A DNA stretch of 64,000 bases from Streptomyces sp. T12 (GCF_028736035.1 NZ_CP117866.1:5270001-5334000), one strand, 5' to 3'; counted from the first letter of the stretch, positions 45,475 to 54,149 are shown. The notes: generated by a model from the sequence alone, not told the origin. A program made the numbers and translations.

Positions 45475-45501
45475 GGGAATGCGCGCCCCTTAGGATCCGT
45501 T
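45475..45501 (+). promoter_or_regulatory. SigR-type promoter of trxBA
   Basis: GGGAAT at 45475-45480, then exactly 18 bp, then GTT at 45499-45501 matches the thiol-oxidative-stress sigma factor SigR consensus GGAAT-N18-GTT. It lies 71 bp before the trxB GTG. In S. coelicolor the trxBA operon is a known SigR target. Confidence 0.85.
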
Positions 45502-45571
45502 GGGTGGGTGAGAGTTCTGAAAGGGGCTCCACCCGGTCCGACGACGCAGTCCAGAGACGAGGAACCAAGCC

Positions 45572-46540
45572 GTGAGCGACGTCCGTAACGTGATCATCAT
45601 CGGCTCCGGGCCCGCCGGCTACACGGCGGCGCTCTACACCGCGCGCGCGTCGCTGAAGCCGCTTGTGTTTGAGGGCGCCGTCACCGCCGGCGGTGCGCTC
45701 ATGAACACGACCGAGGTCGAGAACTTCCCGGGCTTCCAGGACGGCATCATGGGCCCCGAGCTCATGGACAACATGCGCGGCCAGGCCGAGCGCTTCGGAG
45801 CCGAACTCATCCCGGACGATATCGTCAACGTCGACCTGAGTGGTGAGATCAAGACCGTCACCGACACCGCGGGCACGATCCACCGGGCGAAGGCCGTCAT
45901 CGTCGCCACCGGCTCGCAGCACCGCAAGCTCGGCCTGCCGAACGAGGACGCCCTCTCCGGCCGCGGTGTCTCCTGGTGCGCCACCTGCGACGGCTTCTTC
46001 TTCAAGGACCAGGACATCGCCGTGATCGGCGGCGGCGACACCGCGATGGAGGAGGCCACCTTCCTCTCCCGCTTCGCCAAGTCCGTGACCATCGTCCACC
46101 GCCGTGACACCCTGCGCGCCTCCAAGGCGATGCAGGACCGCGCGTTCGCCGACCCGAAGATCAAGTTCGTCTGGGACAGCGAGGTGGCCGAGGTCCAGGG
46201 CGAGCAGAAGCTCTCCGGCCTGAAGCTGCGCAACGTCAAGACCGGCGAGCTCTCGGACCTGGCGGTCACCGGCCTGTTCATCGCGATCGGGCACGACCCG
46301 CGGACCGAGCTGTTCAAGGGCCAGCTGGAGCTGGACGAGGAGGGCTACCTCAAGGTCGACGCCCCCTCCACGCGCACCAACGTGACCGGTGTCTTCGGCG
46401 CCGGCGATGTGGTGGACCACACCTACCGCCAGGCGATCACCGCGGCCGGCACCGGCTGCTCCGCCGCCCTCGACGCCGAGCGCTTCCTCGCCGCCCTCGC
46501 GGACGAGGAGAACGCCGAGCCCGAGAAGACCTCTGTCTGA
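45572..46540 (+). CDS. trxB: Thioredoxin reductase TrxB
   Basis: The 322-residue flavoenzyme reduces thioredoxin with NADPH. It shows the FAD-binding [12 protein letters not shown] motif, the redox pair in [10 protein letters not shown] (about 137-140), the NADPH-binding [10 protein letters not shown], and [10 protein letters not shown] near the C-terminus. The GTG start has a GAGGA sequence upstream. trxA follows after 42 nt. A SigR-type promoter controls the pair. Confidence 0.97.
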   Translation: MSDVRNVIIIGSGPAGYTAALYTARASLKPLVFEGAVTAGGALMNTTEVENFPGFQDGIMGPELMDNMRGQAERFGAELIPDDIVNVDLSGEIKTVTDTAGTIHRAKAVIVATGSQHRKLGLPNEDALSGRGVSWCATCDGFFFKDQDIAVIGGGDTAMEEATFLSRFAKSVTIVHRRDTLRASKAMQDRAFADPKIKFVWDSEVAEVQGEQKLSGLKLRNVKTGELSDLAVTGLFIAIGHDPRTELFKGQLELDEEGYLKVDAPSTRTNVTGVFGAGDVVDHTYRQAITAAGTGCSAALDAERFLAALADEENAEPEKTSV

Positions 46541-46582
46541 CCCCCACCCACCCCACCACGCACCACAGTTAAGGAGCCCGCC

Positions 46583-46915
46583 GTGGCCGGCACCCTGAAG
46601 AACGTGACCGACGACTCCTTCGAGCAGGACGTCCTCAAGAGCGACAAGCCCGTCCTGGTGGACTTCTGGGCCGCCTGGTGCGGACCGTGCCGCCAGATCG
46701 CGCCGTCCCTCGAGGCGATCGCCGCCGAGTACGGCGACAAGATCGAGATCGTCAAGCTGAACATCGACGAGAACCCGGGTACGGCCGCCAAGTACGGCGT
46801 CATGTCCATCCCGACGCTGAACGTCTACCACAACGGCGAGGTCGCCAAGACCATCGTCGGCGCCAAGCCGAAGGCCGCCATCGTTCGCGACCTCGAGGAC
46901 TTCATCGCCGAGTGA
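46583..46915 (+). CDS. trxA: Thioredoxin TrxA
   Basis: The 110-residue protein starts MAGTLKNVTDDSFEQDVL and carries the redox motif WAAWCGPCRQI. Another diagnostic stretch is MSIPTLNVYHNGE, with the cis-proline. It reduces cytoplasmic disulfides and is recharged by TrxB, encoded just upstream. AAGGAG precedes its GTG start. A parS site begins 2 bp after its stop codon and a strong hairpin follows. Confidence 0.97.
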   Translation: MAGTLKNVTDDSFEQDVLKSDKPVLVDFWAAWCGPCRQIAPSLEAIAAEYGDKIEIVKLNIDENPGTAAKYGVMSIPTLNVYHNGEVAKTIVGAKPKAAIVRDLEDFIAE

Positions 46916-46916
46916 C

Positions 46917-46930
46917 GTTTCACGTGAAAC
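46917..46930. other. parS site (perfect core)
   Basis: GTTTCACGTGAAAC begins 2 bp after the trxA stop codon and is followed by a strong terminator. Confidence 0.93.
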
Positions 46931-46933
46931 ACG

Positions 46934-46963
46934 AATGGGCCAACCCGAGGGGGTTGGCCCATT
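46934..46963. terminator. Terminator between trxA and a convergent GNAT gene
   Basis: A 13-bp perfect stem AATGGGCCAACCC and its complement with a 4-nt loop lies next to the parS site. Confidence 0.9.
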
Positions 46964-46985
46964 TGCTTTGGAGAGGCGCCTCGCT

Positions 46986-47603
46986 CTAAAGAGGCCTCAG
47001 CGCCGGCTCCTTCTGGACTGCTCCCAGAAGCCGGTCGATCGCCATCTCCACGTCTTCCTTCCAGGACAGTGTCGTCCGCAGCTCCAACCGCAAACGCGGC
47101 GAGGTCGGGTGAGGGCGAACCGTCTTGAAGCCAACGGCCAGGAGATGGTCCGCGGGCAGAACACACGCAGGCTCTTTCCAGCGCGCGTCTCCGAAGGCCT
47201 CGATCGCTTTGAAGCCCCGCCGCAGTAGATCCTTGGCGACCGTCTGGACCATCACCCGCCCAAGTCCCTGGCCCTGGTAGCCCGGCATGATGAACGCGGT
47301 CATCAGCTGCACCGCGTCCGGTGAGACAGGGCTCGTGGGGAAGGCCGTCGAGCGGGGGACGTAAGCAGGAGGCGCGTACAACACGAAGCCCACCGGTACG
47401 TCGTCGACGTAGACGACCCGGCCGCAGGAGCCCCAGTCCAGCAGGACGGCGGAGATCCAGGCTTCCTTCTCCAGGGCAGGGGTGCCGGCCTTTACCGCGG
47501 CTTCGCCGCTGACCGGGTCCAACTCCCAGAAGACACACGCGCGGCAGCGCTTGGGAAGGTCCTGAAGGTTGTCCAGCGTGAGCGGTACGAGCCGACGCCC
47601 CAT
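46986..47603 (-). CDS. GNAT-family N-acetyltransferase (conserved near parAB)
   Basis: The 205-residue product starts MGRRLVPLTLDNLQDLPKRCRACVFWELDP. The acetyl-CoA-binding signature lies in FIMPGYQGQGLGRVMVQTVAK. The C-terminal half contains RLRLELRTTLSW. The gene is conserved between parB and trxA in streptomycetes; its substrate is unknown. The ATG at 47603 has GAGGAA upstream. A much longer frame extends to 48017 but overlaps the parB terminator and shows no similarity pattern. Confidence 0.85.
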   Translation of the reverse strand: MGRRLVPLTLDNLQDLPKRCRACVFWELDPVSGEAAVKAGTPALEKEAWISAVLLDWGSCGRVVYVDDVPVGFVLYAPPAYVPRSTAFPTSPVSPDAVQLMTAFIMPGYQGQGLGRVMVQTVAKDLLRRGFKAIEAFGDARWKEPACVLPADHLLAVGFKTVRPHPTSPRLRLELRTTLSWKEDVEMAIDRLLGAVQKEPALRPL

Positions 47604-47749
47604 GGAGGCTGTTCCTCGCTTCCTTCGCCCGCGGCGTCGCGAGCGGCTGTCAGGGCGCTCCGTTCCCTGAGCAGGCTGCCGACGAACCCGCCGACCGCGC
47701 CCAGCCCAAGGCCCGCGCTCACCAGTCCGGTGCGGCTCACCGTTCGCAT
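47492..47749 (-). CDS. Possible small membrane-associated protein overlapping the GNAT gene
   Basis: The ATG at 47749 has an excellent GAGGCGAGG site 4 nt upstream. The 85-residue product starts MRTVSRTGLVSAGLGLGAVGGFVGSLLRER, a short hydrophobic segment. The stop lies at 47492, so the last 37 codons overlap the GNAT start in another frame. The product after about residue 45 may be just overlap sequence. It could encode a real small protein or provide coupled translation of the GNAT gene. Confidence 0.5.
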   Translation of the reverse strand: MRTVSRTGLVSAGLGLGAVGGFVGSLLRERSALTAARDAAGEGSEEQPPWGVGSYRSRWTTFRTFPSAAARVSSGSWTRSAAKPR

Positions 47750-47848
47750 GGACCTCGCCTCCCCTAAGAGGTCTGCCAGGTGGATGCGCCATACCCGAAC
47801 GCATCGTATCCACGATGCGATTCCATCGATACCGCCAGAAAGCAAAGA

Positions 47849-47884
47849 GCGGGCCGTGTCCGGTGCACACCGGACACGGCCCGC
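47849..47884 (-). terminator. Terminator of the parB operon
   Basis: A perfect 16-bp stem GCGGGCCGTGTCCGGT and its complement with a GCAC loop lies 36 bp past the parB stop codon. Confidence 0.9.
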
Positions 47885-47919
47885 GTGGGTAGGCCGGGGG
47901 TAAACCTGGCCTGTCGGCC

Positions 47920-49017
47920 TCAGGCCTCGGTCTCCTCCGCGTCATCATCCAGAAGGCTCTTCTGCAGAGCCAGCTTCTCGCCCGGAGCGAGCGTGCTGAG
48001 GATCCTCTCGAGGTCATCCGGAGAGGCGAACTCGACGGTGATCTTGCCCTTCTTCTGGCCCAGTTCGACCTTCACCCGAGTCTCGAAGCGATCCGAGAGC
48101 CGAGTCGCGAGGTCGGACAGCGCCGGGGAGGGCACGGAGCCTGCCCGCGGCCCCCTGGAACGCTGGGCCTTCTCCGGGCGGGAGCCCATCAGGGTCACGA
48201 TCTCCTCGACCGACCGGACCGAAAGCCCCTCGGCCACCACCCGGTACGCGAGCCGCTCCTGCTCCTCCGAGTCCTCGACGGAGAGCAGCGCCCTCGCATG
48301 CCCGGCGGAGAGGACGCCGGCTGCCACCCGGTTCTGGACCTTCGGCGAGAGCTTCAGCAGACGCAGGGTGTTGGAGACCTGCGGGCGAGAACGGCCGATG
48401 CGGTCCGCCAGCTGGTCGTGCGTGCAGTTGAAGTCCTTCAGCAGCTGATCGTAGGCGGCCGCCTCTTCGATCGGATTCAGCTGAGCACGGTGCAGGTTCT
48501 CCAGGAGGGCGTCCAGGAGGAGCTTCTCGTCGTCCGTGGCCCGCACGATCGCCGGGATCGCGTCGAGGCCGGCCTCACGGCAGGCCCGCCAGCGGCGCTC
48601 GCCCATGATGAGCTCGTACCGCGCGGCGCCGATCTGGCGTACGACGATCGGCTGGAGAAGGCCGACCTCCTGGATGGAGGTAACCAGTTCCTGCAGGGCG
48701 TCCTCGTCGAAGACCTCACGCGGCTGCCGCGGGTTCGGCGTGATCGCATCGAGGGGGATCTCCGCGAAGTGGGCACCCATGGGAGACGCAGGCGCCTCCA
48801 CAGCGCCGTTCGGCGACAGCTCCTCGGTTTCATGTGAAACAGGCGGCAGTGTGGCCACCTTCGCCGCGGCCACCCCCCGGTCGGTCAGAACCGGGACAGC
48901 GGCCGGGGATGCCGAAGCAGCACCCCCCACCGCAGCCGGGGCCACCGTCTTCTCAGTCGGTGCAGCAGGGATCAGTGCGCCTAGACCACGGCCCAAACCC
49001 CTCCGTCGCTCGCTCAC
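47920..49017 (-). CDS. parB: Chromosome-partitioning protein ParB
   Basis: The 365-residue CTPase binds parS and spreads to build the origin-partition complex; in Streptomyces it acts mainly when aerial hyphae turn into spores. The order is an N-terminal ParA-interacting arm ([17 protein letters not shown]), ParB core motif MGERRWRACREAG, the helix-turn-helix (NCTHDQLADRIGRSRPQVSNTLRLL, shortened) and a C-terminal dimer domain. GTG start; the parA stop overlaps it by 4 nt (GTGA). A near-parS lies in its own 5' region. Confidence 0.97.
   Translation of the reverse strand: MSERRRGLGRGLGALIPAAPTEKTVAPAAVGGAASASPAAVPVLTDRGVAAAKVATLPPVSHETEELSPNGAVEAPASPMGAHFAEIPLDAITPNPRQPREVFDEDALQELVTSIQEVGLLQPIVVRQIGAARYELIMGERRWRACREAGLDAIPAIVRATDDEKLLLDALLENLHRAQLNPIEEAAAYDQLLKDFNCTHDQLADRIGRSRPQVSNTLRLLKLSPKVQNRVAAGVLSAGHARALLSVEDSEEQERLAYRVVAEGLSVRSVEEIVTLMGSRPEKAQRSRGPRAGSVPSPALSDLATRLSDRFETRVKVELGQKKGKITVEFASPDDLERILSTLAPGEKLALQKSLLDDDAEETEA
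48827..48840. other. parS-like site (one mismatch) within parB
   Basis: GTTTCATGTGAAAC has T for C at one place. It lies in the variable N-terminal part of parB and is read as VSHET (residues 60-64). Confidence 0.6.
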
Positions 49018-50294
49018 TGGATCCCCTCCACCATGCTCGGGTTGCTCTGGGCGCCGATGTGGGCGTGCGTCGGGTCGTAACTGACGCCGACACCCTTCAG
49101 CGCGATTTCTCGTGCCGCCTCAAGATAGGACAGGGCACCACTCGACCCTGGATCGTACGTCAGCACGGTCTGTCCATAGCTCGGCGCCTCGGAGATACGG
49201 ACCGAGCGGGGAATGCTCGTCCGCAGCACCTCGTCGCCGAAGTGGGTGCGCACCTCGTCCGCGACCTGGGACGCCAGCCGGGTCCGGCCGTCGTACATGG
49301 TCAGCAGGATCGTCGAGACATGCAGGGCGGGGTTGAGGTGCCCTCGCACCAGGTCGACGTTGCGCAGTAGTTGGCCGAGGCCCTCCAGCGCGTAGTACTC
49401 GCACTGGATCGGGATCAGGACCTCCTGACCGGCCACCAGCGCATTGACGGTCAACAGGCCGAGCGAGGGCGGGCAGTCGATGAGGATGTAGTCCAGCGGC
49501 TGCTCGTAGGCCTGGATCGCCCGTTGCAGTCGGCTCTCGCGTGCCACCAGGGACACCAGCTCGATCTCCGCACCGGCGAGATCGATCGTGGCGGGGGCAC
49601 AGAAGAGTCCCTCGACGTCGGGGACCGGTTGGACGACTTCCGAGAGCGGCCTGCTCTCGACCAACACGTCGTAGATGGAAGGCACCTCGGCGTGATGGTC
49701 GATCCCCAGGGCTGTGGACGCATTGCCCTGCGGGTCAAGGTCGATGACCAACACACGGCCGCCATGCAGGGCCAGTGACGCGGCAAGGTTGACGGTCGTT
49801 GTCGTCTTGCCCACGCCCCCCTTCTGGTTGGCGACCACCATGACGCGGGTCTGCTCGGGCCGTGGCAGGCCCTCGCCGGCGCGGCCTAGAGCCTCCACTG
49901 CCAGTTGGGCAGCACGACCGATGGGAGTGTCGTCCATCGGGGGCGGTGTTTCACGTGAAACATCCTCCCCCATCGACTCGGTACGGGGACCGGGGACCGG
50001 ATCGGTCATCGGTCCCGCGATGTTGGCGTCGGACCGCACGGATTCACTCTCCTCGACTTCAGGCTCGCAATGAACAGAGCCTCCCATGTCTTCGGGGTCG
50101 TGAACCAGTGAGGCCTGGTGTTCTGTGGAGAAATCCACCTCTGTGGACAACTCCGTGCCCCTCAGGGGGGACGAAGCGTCATCGGAGGCACCTCCTCCAA
50201 GGGATCCGAGGGGCTTTCGGTCGCGGGGTTCGGCCGCAGCGCGGCCGCGACTGATGATGCCGTGCAGCAGTGAGCGACGTTTCACGTGAAACAC
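49014..50294 (-). CDS. parA: Chromosome-partitioning ATPase ParA
   Basis: ParA is the Walker-type ATPase that moves ParB-bound origins in aerial hyphae. The ATPase core begins MVVANQKGGVGKTTTTVNLAAS with the deviant Walker A lysine. DLDPQGNAS follows, then IDCPPSLGLL. As drawn, 426 residues start at a GTG that lies within the 50,279 parS and reads MFHVKRRS. That upstream part looks non-conserved; M70 at 50087 (MGGSVHCEPEV) would give 357 residues, and M108 is another choice. A second parS within it reads VSRET. Confidence 0.93.
   Translation of the reverse strand: MFHVKRRSLLHGIISRGRAAAEPRDRKPLGSLGGGASDDASSPLRGTELSTEVDFSTEHQASLVHDPEDMGGSVHCEPEVEESESVRSDANIAGPMTDPVPGPRTESMGEDVSRETPPPMDDTPIGRAAQLAVEALGRAGEGLPRPEQTRVMVVANQKGGVGKTTTTVNLAASLALHGGRVLVIDLDPQGNASTALGIDHHAEVPSIYDVLVESRPLSEVVQPVPDVEGLFCAPATIDLAGAEIELVSLVARESRLQRAIQAYEQPLDYILIDCPPSLGLLTVNALVAGQEVLIPIQCEYYALEGLGQLLRNVDLVRGHLNPALHVSTILLTMYDGRTRLASQVADEVRTHFGDEVLRTSIPRSVRISEAPSYGQTVLTYDPGSSGALSYLEAAREIALKGVGVSYDPTHAHIGAQSNPSMVEGIQ
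49947..49962. other. parS site (perfect) within parA
   Basis: TGTTTCACGTGAAACA is read as V-S-R-E-T (residues 112-116 of the longest frame) in the variable N-terminal part of parA. Confidence 0.93.
50279..50292. other. parS site (perfect core) at the 5' end of parA
   Basis: GTTTCACGTGAAAC lies at the first codons of the longest parA frame, or just upstream if translation starts later. It is the parS site closest to oriC in this window, about 6 kb away. Confidence 0.93.
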
Positions 50295-50385
50295 GATGCA
50301 CAGCAGCCCTGGCCGAACTGTCGCGACACTCCGGCGTGCGTAGGTTTGCCAGCTTGTGTGGAGTACGTCTCGTCGTCAGGACGGA

Positions 50386-51102
50386 TCAGCGACGCCGCCG
50401 AGTGCGACCCGTCCTGGCTGCCTTCGCCCTCTTCGCAGCGAAGCGCACACCGCCCGGACTCTCCCCGACCTCGACGCGCACGACCGTGGACAGCGGGTCC
50501 ACCACACCCTCCCCGACATGGAGGATCGACGTCTCGACCGCGCCCAGCTTGCTCAGAGCCGTCGCCGCGCTCTTCAGCTCCTCTTCCGCCGTGTCGCCCT
50601 TGAGGGCGAGCATCTCACCGTAGGGACGCAGCAGCGGGATGCCCCAGGTGGCCAGCCGGTCCAGCGGTGCCACCGCCCGCGCGGTCACAACATGCACCGG
50701 CGTCAGCTTTCCCATGACCTCTTCGGCACGACCGCGGACGACCGTCACATGGTCCAGCCCCAGCAGCTCCACGACCTCCATCAGGAAGTTCGTACGCCGC
50801 AGCAGGGGCTCCAGCAGCGTGATCTTCAGGTCCTCGCGGACCAGTGCCAGGGGAATGCCGGGCAGGCCGGCGCCTGAGCCGACGTCGCACACCGTCACAC
50901 CCTCGGGAACGACCTCGGAGAGCACCGCGCAGTTCAGCAGATGCCGCTCCCACAAGCGGGGCACCTCTCGCGGGCCGATCAGGCCGCGCTGCACACCCGC
51001 CTCGGCGAGCAGTTCGGCGTAGCGGACCGCATCAGCGTAGCGATCGCCGAACACCTCACGCGCCTGCTCGGGCGCAGGGGGAAGCTCCGCTGCCTCCGTC
51101 AC
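50386..51102 (-). CDS. rsmG: 16S rRNA (guanine-N7)-methyltransferase RsmG (GidB)
   Basis: The 238-residue product from GTG 51102 (GGAAGGACGG upstream) methylates G527 of 16S rRNA; loss gives low-level streptomycin resistance, and in Streptomyces can raise antibiotic output. SAM-binding motifs VCDVGSGAGLPGIPLAL and HVVTARAVAPLDRL are clear. The C-terminal tail is unusually basic. It lies in the rpmH-to-parB operon, between jag and parA. A start at 51156 would add 18 residues without a ribosome site. Confidence 0.94.
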   Translation of the reverse strand: MTEAAELPPAPEQAREVFGDRYADAVRYAELLAEAGVQRGLIGPREVPRLWERHLLNCAVLSEVVPEGVTVCDVGSGAGLPGIPLALVREDLKITLLEPLLRRTNFLMEVVELLGLDHVTVVRGRAEEVMGKLTPVHVVTARAVAPLDRLATWGIPLLRPYGEMLALKGDTAEEELKSAATALSKLGAVETSILHVGEGVVDPLSTVVRVEVGESPGGVRFAAKRAKAARTGRTRRRR

Positions 51103-51180
51103 GGGGGACCGTCCTTCCGTACCGCCGACACCCCGGGCGCCGGCCACCAGAACCACCAGAACTAACAGGCTGACAAAGTT

Positions 51181-51208
51181 CGGCCCCGCCTGCGGACAGA
51201 CGGGGCCG
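51181..51208 (-). terminator. Hairpin between jag and rsmG
   Basis: An 8-bp stem CGGCCCCG/CGGGGCCG with a 12-nt loop. It is weaker than the other hairpins and may attenuate rather than stop transcription. Confidence 0.45.
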
Positions 51209-51227
51209 GAGGAAACGTACGGGCCGA

Positions 51228-51740
51228 TCAGGCGGGAAGTACGACGACGAACCGCTGCGGCTCCTCGCCTTCGGACTCGCTGCGCAGGCCCGCCGACTTC
51301 ACCGCGTCGTGCACGACCTTGCGCTCGAACGGCGTCATCGGCTTCAGCTTGACGGGCTCGCCGCTGCTCTTGACCTCGGCGGCCGCCTTGGCACCCAGCT
51401 CGGAGAGCTCGGCGCGCTTCTTGGCCCGGTAGCCCGCGATGTCCAGCATCAGCCGACTGCGGTCACCGGTCTCCCGGTGCACGGCCAGGCGTGTGAGCTC
51501 CTGCAGTGCCTCCAGCACCTCGCCATCACGCCCGACCAGCTTCTGCAGGTCTCGGCTGCCCGCGTCGCTGATGATCGAGACAGCGGCGCGGTCGGCCTCG
51601 ACGTCCATGTCGATGTCGCCGTCGAGGTCGGCGATGTCGAGCAGACCCTCGAGGTAGTCCGCCGCGATCTCGCCCTCCTGCTCCAGGCGGTTGAGGGTGT
51701 CTGCACCCTCGGCAGCGGCGGAGGTGGTGCCTTCCGTCAC
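51228..51740 (-). CDS. jag: Jag/KhpB-type KH-R3H RNA-binding protein
   Basis: The 170-residue product has an acidic N-terminus, a KH domain with VGRDGEVLEALQELTRLAV, the R3H domain MLDIAGYRAKKRAELSELG, and a C-terminal KLKPMTPFERKVVHDAV. Jag/KhpB proteins bind RNA and lie next to yidC in most bacteria. They have been linked to cell elongation and division. A GTG start and the short 15-bp gap to yidC fit an operon. Confidence 0.93.
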   Translation of the reverse strand: MTEGTTSAAAEGADTLNRLEQEGEIAADYLEGLLDIADLDGDIDMDVEADRAAVSIISDAGSRDLQKLVGRDGEVLEALQELTRLAVHRETGDRSRLMLDIAGYRAKKRAELSELGAKAAAEVKSSGEPVKLKPMTPFERKVVHDAVKSAGLRSESEGEEPQRFVVVLPA

Positions 51741-51755
51741 GGGATGGGCTCCTTC

Positions 51756-53024
51756 TTACTTCTTGGACGGGGACTTGGGGCGCTGCGGACCGCCCTTGCG
51801 CTGCCCGGACTGGGCCTTGCTGCGGGTGCCGCTGCCGGGCTTCTGCGCGGCCTTCTTGGCGTCCTCGGGCTTGGCGTCCTCGGGCTCGTCGGACTTCTTC
51901 AGCGACGTCGGCTCACCGGCCTGCTTCGGACCGCCACCCTGACGCTGGGACTTGCTCTGCCGCTTCGGCTGCTGACGCTTGGAAGCAGCAGCGGTGGTCG
52001 GCGTACCGTCCTCGGTCACGGTGGCGACAGCACCCTCGCTCTTCACCACGGTGCCGTCGGCCTGCGCCGCGAGACCGGCCTTGCTCAGGCCGTTGATGAA
52101 CTTGCGCTCGTGCTCGTTGCGGTCGCGGCCCTTGGCCACGATGGCCTTGACGATGGTGCGCTCGCCACGACCGCGGGTCTTGCCGTGGTGCGTGACGTGC
52201 TTGGTCAGGCGCTCCAGGTACGCGGCCTGGGCCTTGGAACCCGGGGTCGGGTTGTTGCGGATGACGTACATCTGCTGGCCCATGGTCCACACGTTGGTGG
52301 TCAGCCAGTAGACGAGAACACCCACGGGGAAGTTGATGCCGAAGACGGCGAACATGATGGGGAAGACGTACATCAGCATCTTCTGCTGCTGCATGAACGG
52401 CGTCTTCACCGTCGTGTCGACGTTCTTCGTCATCAGCTGGCGCTGCGTGTAGAACTGCGACGCGGACATCAGGACGATCATGACCGCGGTGACGATGCGG
52501 ACAGTGGTCAGCGACGCGTCGAGGGCGGCGACGTCAGAAGAGCTGTCGGTGAACTTCGCGGCCAGCGGGGCCCCGAAGATGTGCGCCTTCTGCGCGCTCT
52601 CCAGCAGGCTCTGGTTGATGACACCGATGGTGTCGTTGTTCGCGATGCTGTTGAGCACGTGGTACAGGGCGAAGAAGAACGGCGACTGCGCCAGGATGGG
52701 AAGGCACGAGGAGAGCGGGTTGGTGCCCGTCTCCTTGTACAGCTTCATCATCTCTTCGGACTGACGCTGTTTGTCGTTCTTGTAGCGCTCCTGGATCTTC
52801 TTCATCTCGGGCTGGAGCGTCTGCATGGCCCGGGTCGCCTTGATCTGCTTCACGAAGAGCGGAATCAGGCAGATACGGATCAGAATCACCAGGGACACGA
52901 TGGACAGGCCCCAGGCCCACCCGGTGTCTTCGCCGAAGAGGGCGCCGTACACCGTGTGGAACTGGACGATGACCCAGGAAACGGGTGTCGTGATGAAGCT
53001 GAAGAGGCTGGCAATCGTGTCCAC
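51756..53024 (-). CDS. yidC: Membrane protein insertase YidC
   Basis: The 422-residue YidC/Oxa1-family protein inserts and folds membrane proteins, alone or with SecYEG. The five-helix core includes [29 protein letters not shown] and [18 protein letters not shown], with the conserved cytoplasmic hairpin in between. The last 120 residues are a basic, disordered tail rich in Lys, Gln and Gly, which is long compared with E. coli. A GTG start lies 3 nt after the yidD stop. Confidence 0.96.
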   Translation of the reverse strand: MDTIASLFSFITTPVSWVIVQFHTVYGALFGEDTGWAWGLSIVSLVILIRICLIPLFVKQIKATRAMQTLQPEMKKIQERYKNDKQRQSEEMMKLYKETGTNPLSSCLPILAQSPFFFALYHVLNSIANNDTIGVINQSLLESAQKAHIFGAPLAAKFTDSSSDVAALDASLTTVRIVTAVMIVLMSASQFYTQRQLMTKNVDTTVKTPFMQQQKMLMYVFPIMFAVFGINFPVGVLVYWLTTNVWTMGQQMYVIRNNPTPGSKAQAAYLERLTKHVTHHGKTRGRGERTIVKAIVAKGRDRNEHERKFINGLSKAGLAAQADGTVVKSEGAVATVTEDGTPTTAAASKRQQPKRQSKSQRQGGGPKQAGEPTSLKKSDEPEDAKPEDAKKAAQKPGSGTRSKAQSGQRKGGPQRPKSPSKK

Positions 53025-53027
53025 TAA

Positions 53028-53381
53028 TCATGCTCCTTGGACATGGGACGGGGTCTCTGCGGCCGGGCTCGGAGGAACTTTCCCTTCGATGGCCGTTTCG
53101 GCGGCGGAGTGCCCGCCCTTGCGTGCGCGCCAAGCGTTGCGCAGCATCTCGTGCCACCGCGGCCGCTTGCGCGGCGGGACATGGTCCACGCCACCCAGCG
53201 ACCACGGATTGCACCGCAGGATGCGCCAGGCGGTGAGTGCCGTGCCCTTGATCGCACCGTGGCGGTCGATGGCGGTATAGCCGTAGTGGGAGCACGACGG
53301 GTAGTACTTGCACACCGGCCCGAGCAGCGGACTGATCGTCCACTGGTACAGCTTGATCAGGGCCAGCAGTGGGTACTTCAT
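53028..53381 (-). CDS. yidD: Membrane protein insertion efficiency factor YidD
   Basis: The 117-residue product carries the family signature [15 protein letters not shown] and [14 protein letters not shown]. YidD assists YidC-dependent insertion and sits between rnpA and yidC in most bacteria. Its ATG overlaps the rnpA stop (ATGA). The C-terminal 35 residues are variable. Confidence 0.95.
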   Translation of the reverse strand: MKYPLLALIKLYQWTISPLLGPVCKYYPSCSHYGYTAIDRHGAIKGTALTAWRILRCNPWSLGGVDHVPPRKRPRWHEMLRNAWRARKGGHSAAETAIEGKVPPSPAAETPSHVQGA

Positions 53382-53749
53382 CGCGCGCCCCCTCCCAGCA
53401 GCCGCTGCAGAGCGGCATCCAGGTCTTGGGCCAGCTGTGCATGGTCGGCGTCGCCCGCACCGGGCAGCGCTCGTACGACTACCAGGCTACCGGGGGGCAG
53501 CTGGTCGACTCGGTCGCGCATCAGATGACGAAGCCTGCGCTTCACCTTGTTCCGCACGACCGCGCCGCCCACTGCCTTGCTCACGACGAAACCCGCACGC
53601 GTCGGGGGAGCGCTCTCCCCAGGCGCGTGCGGGTCCGTGGCACCGCTACGAAGATGGACGACGAGGTGCTGACGTCCTGCCCGGCGTCCTCGTCGTACCG
53701 CGGTCGCGAAGTCCTCGCGCCGCCTCAGCCGGTTCTCGGTGGGCAGCAC
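53378..53749 (-). CDS. rnpA: Ribonuclease P protein component
   Basis: The 123-residue protein supports the RNase P ribozyme that trims tRNA 5' ends. The RNR motif is seen in [17 protein letters not shown]. It starts with GTG and begins [20 protein letters not shown] after the initiator. It follows rpmH after 21 nt. Confidence 0.95.
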   Translation of the reverse strand: MLPTENRLRRREDFATAVRRGRRAGRQHLVVHLRSGATDPHAPGESAPPTRAGFVVSKAVGGAVVRNKVKRRLRHLMRDRVDQLPPGSLVVVRALPGAGDADHAQLAQDLDAALQRLLGGGAR

Positions 53750-53770
53750 GACGTCATGACCTGACCGGGA

Positions 53771-53908
53771 TCAGGCGGACAGACGGGCGCGACCCTTGCT
53801 ACGGCGGGACGCGAGAATCGCGCGGCCGGCACGGGTGCGCATACGCAGCCGGAAGCCGTGGGTCTTCGCGCGACGACGGTTGTTCGGCTGGAAGGTGCGC
53901 TTGCTCAC
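53771..53908 (-). CDS. rpmH: 50S ribosomal protein L34
   Basis: The 45-residue product reads [19 protein letters not shown] and ends in SKGRARLSA, a diagnostic L34 sequence. GTG 53908 has GGAG 8 nt upstream. It begins the leftward rpmH-rnpA-yidD-yidC-jag-rsmG-parA-parB operon. The gene is too short to stand out by length alone but its sequence is unmistakable. Confidence 0.97.
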   Translation of the reverse strand: MSKRTFQPNNRRRAKTHGFRLRMRTRAGRAILASRRSKGRARLSA

Positions 53909-54128
53909 TCGGGGGCTCCAGAAATTAAATCGGTGGTGGCGGGTGCCGTCCTGGCTGTCACCGTGCGCCCACGAGTAGCTCGCGTTAACGCCCGAGTGCA
54001 CCGCTTACCGATCACCTTGACGCGATCTGTGCCCATCGGAGGCAGGCGGCAGCAGCCATCGACAACTCGACCTGGTTACGGTACGCGCGGCTGCGCCATC
54101 CGGTCAAACCGGAGGCCAGGGGGAGACA

Positions 54129-54149
54129 CTATCCACAGGCTGGGGACAA
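54129..54149. promoter_or_regulatory. Pair of DnaA boxes upstream of dnaA
   Basis: CTATCCACA at 54129-54137 and, facing it, TGGGGACAA at 54141-54149 (TTGTCCCCA on the minus strand) each have one mismatch to TT(A/G)TCCACA. Their location just before the -35 fits DnaA autoregulation, which is known in Streptomyces. Confidence 0.7.

Noticed and set aside
46986..48017. A 343-codon version of the GNAT gene
   Set aside because: The extension crosses the parB terminator and shows no similarity pattern. The ATG at 47603 gives a normal GNAT protein.
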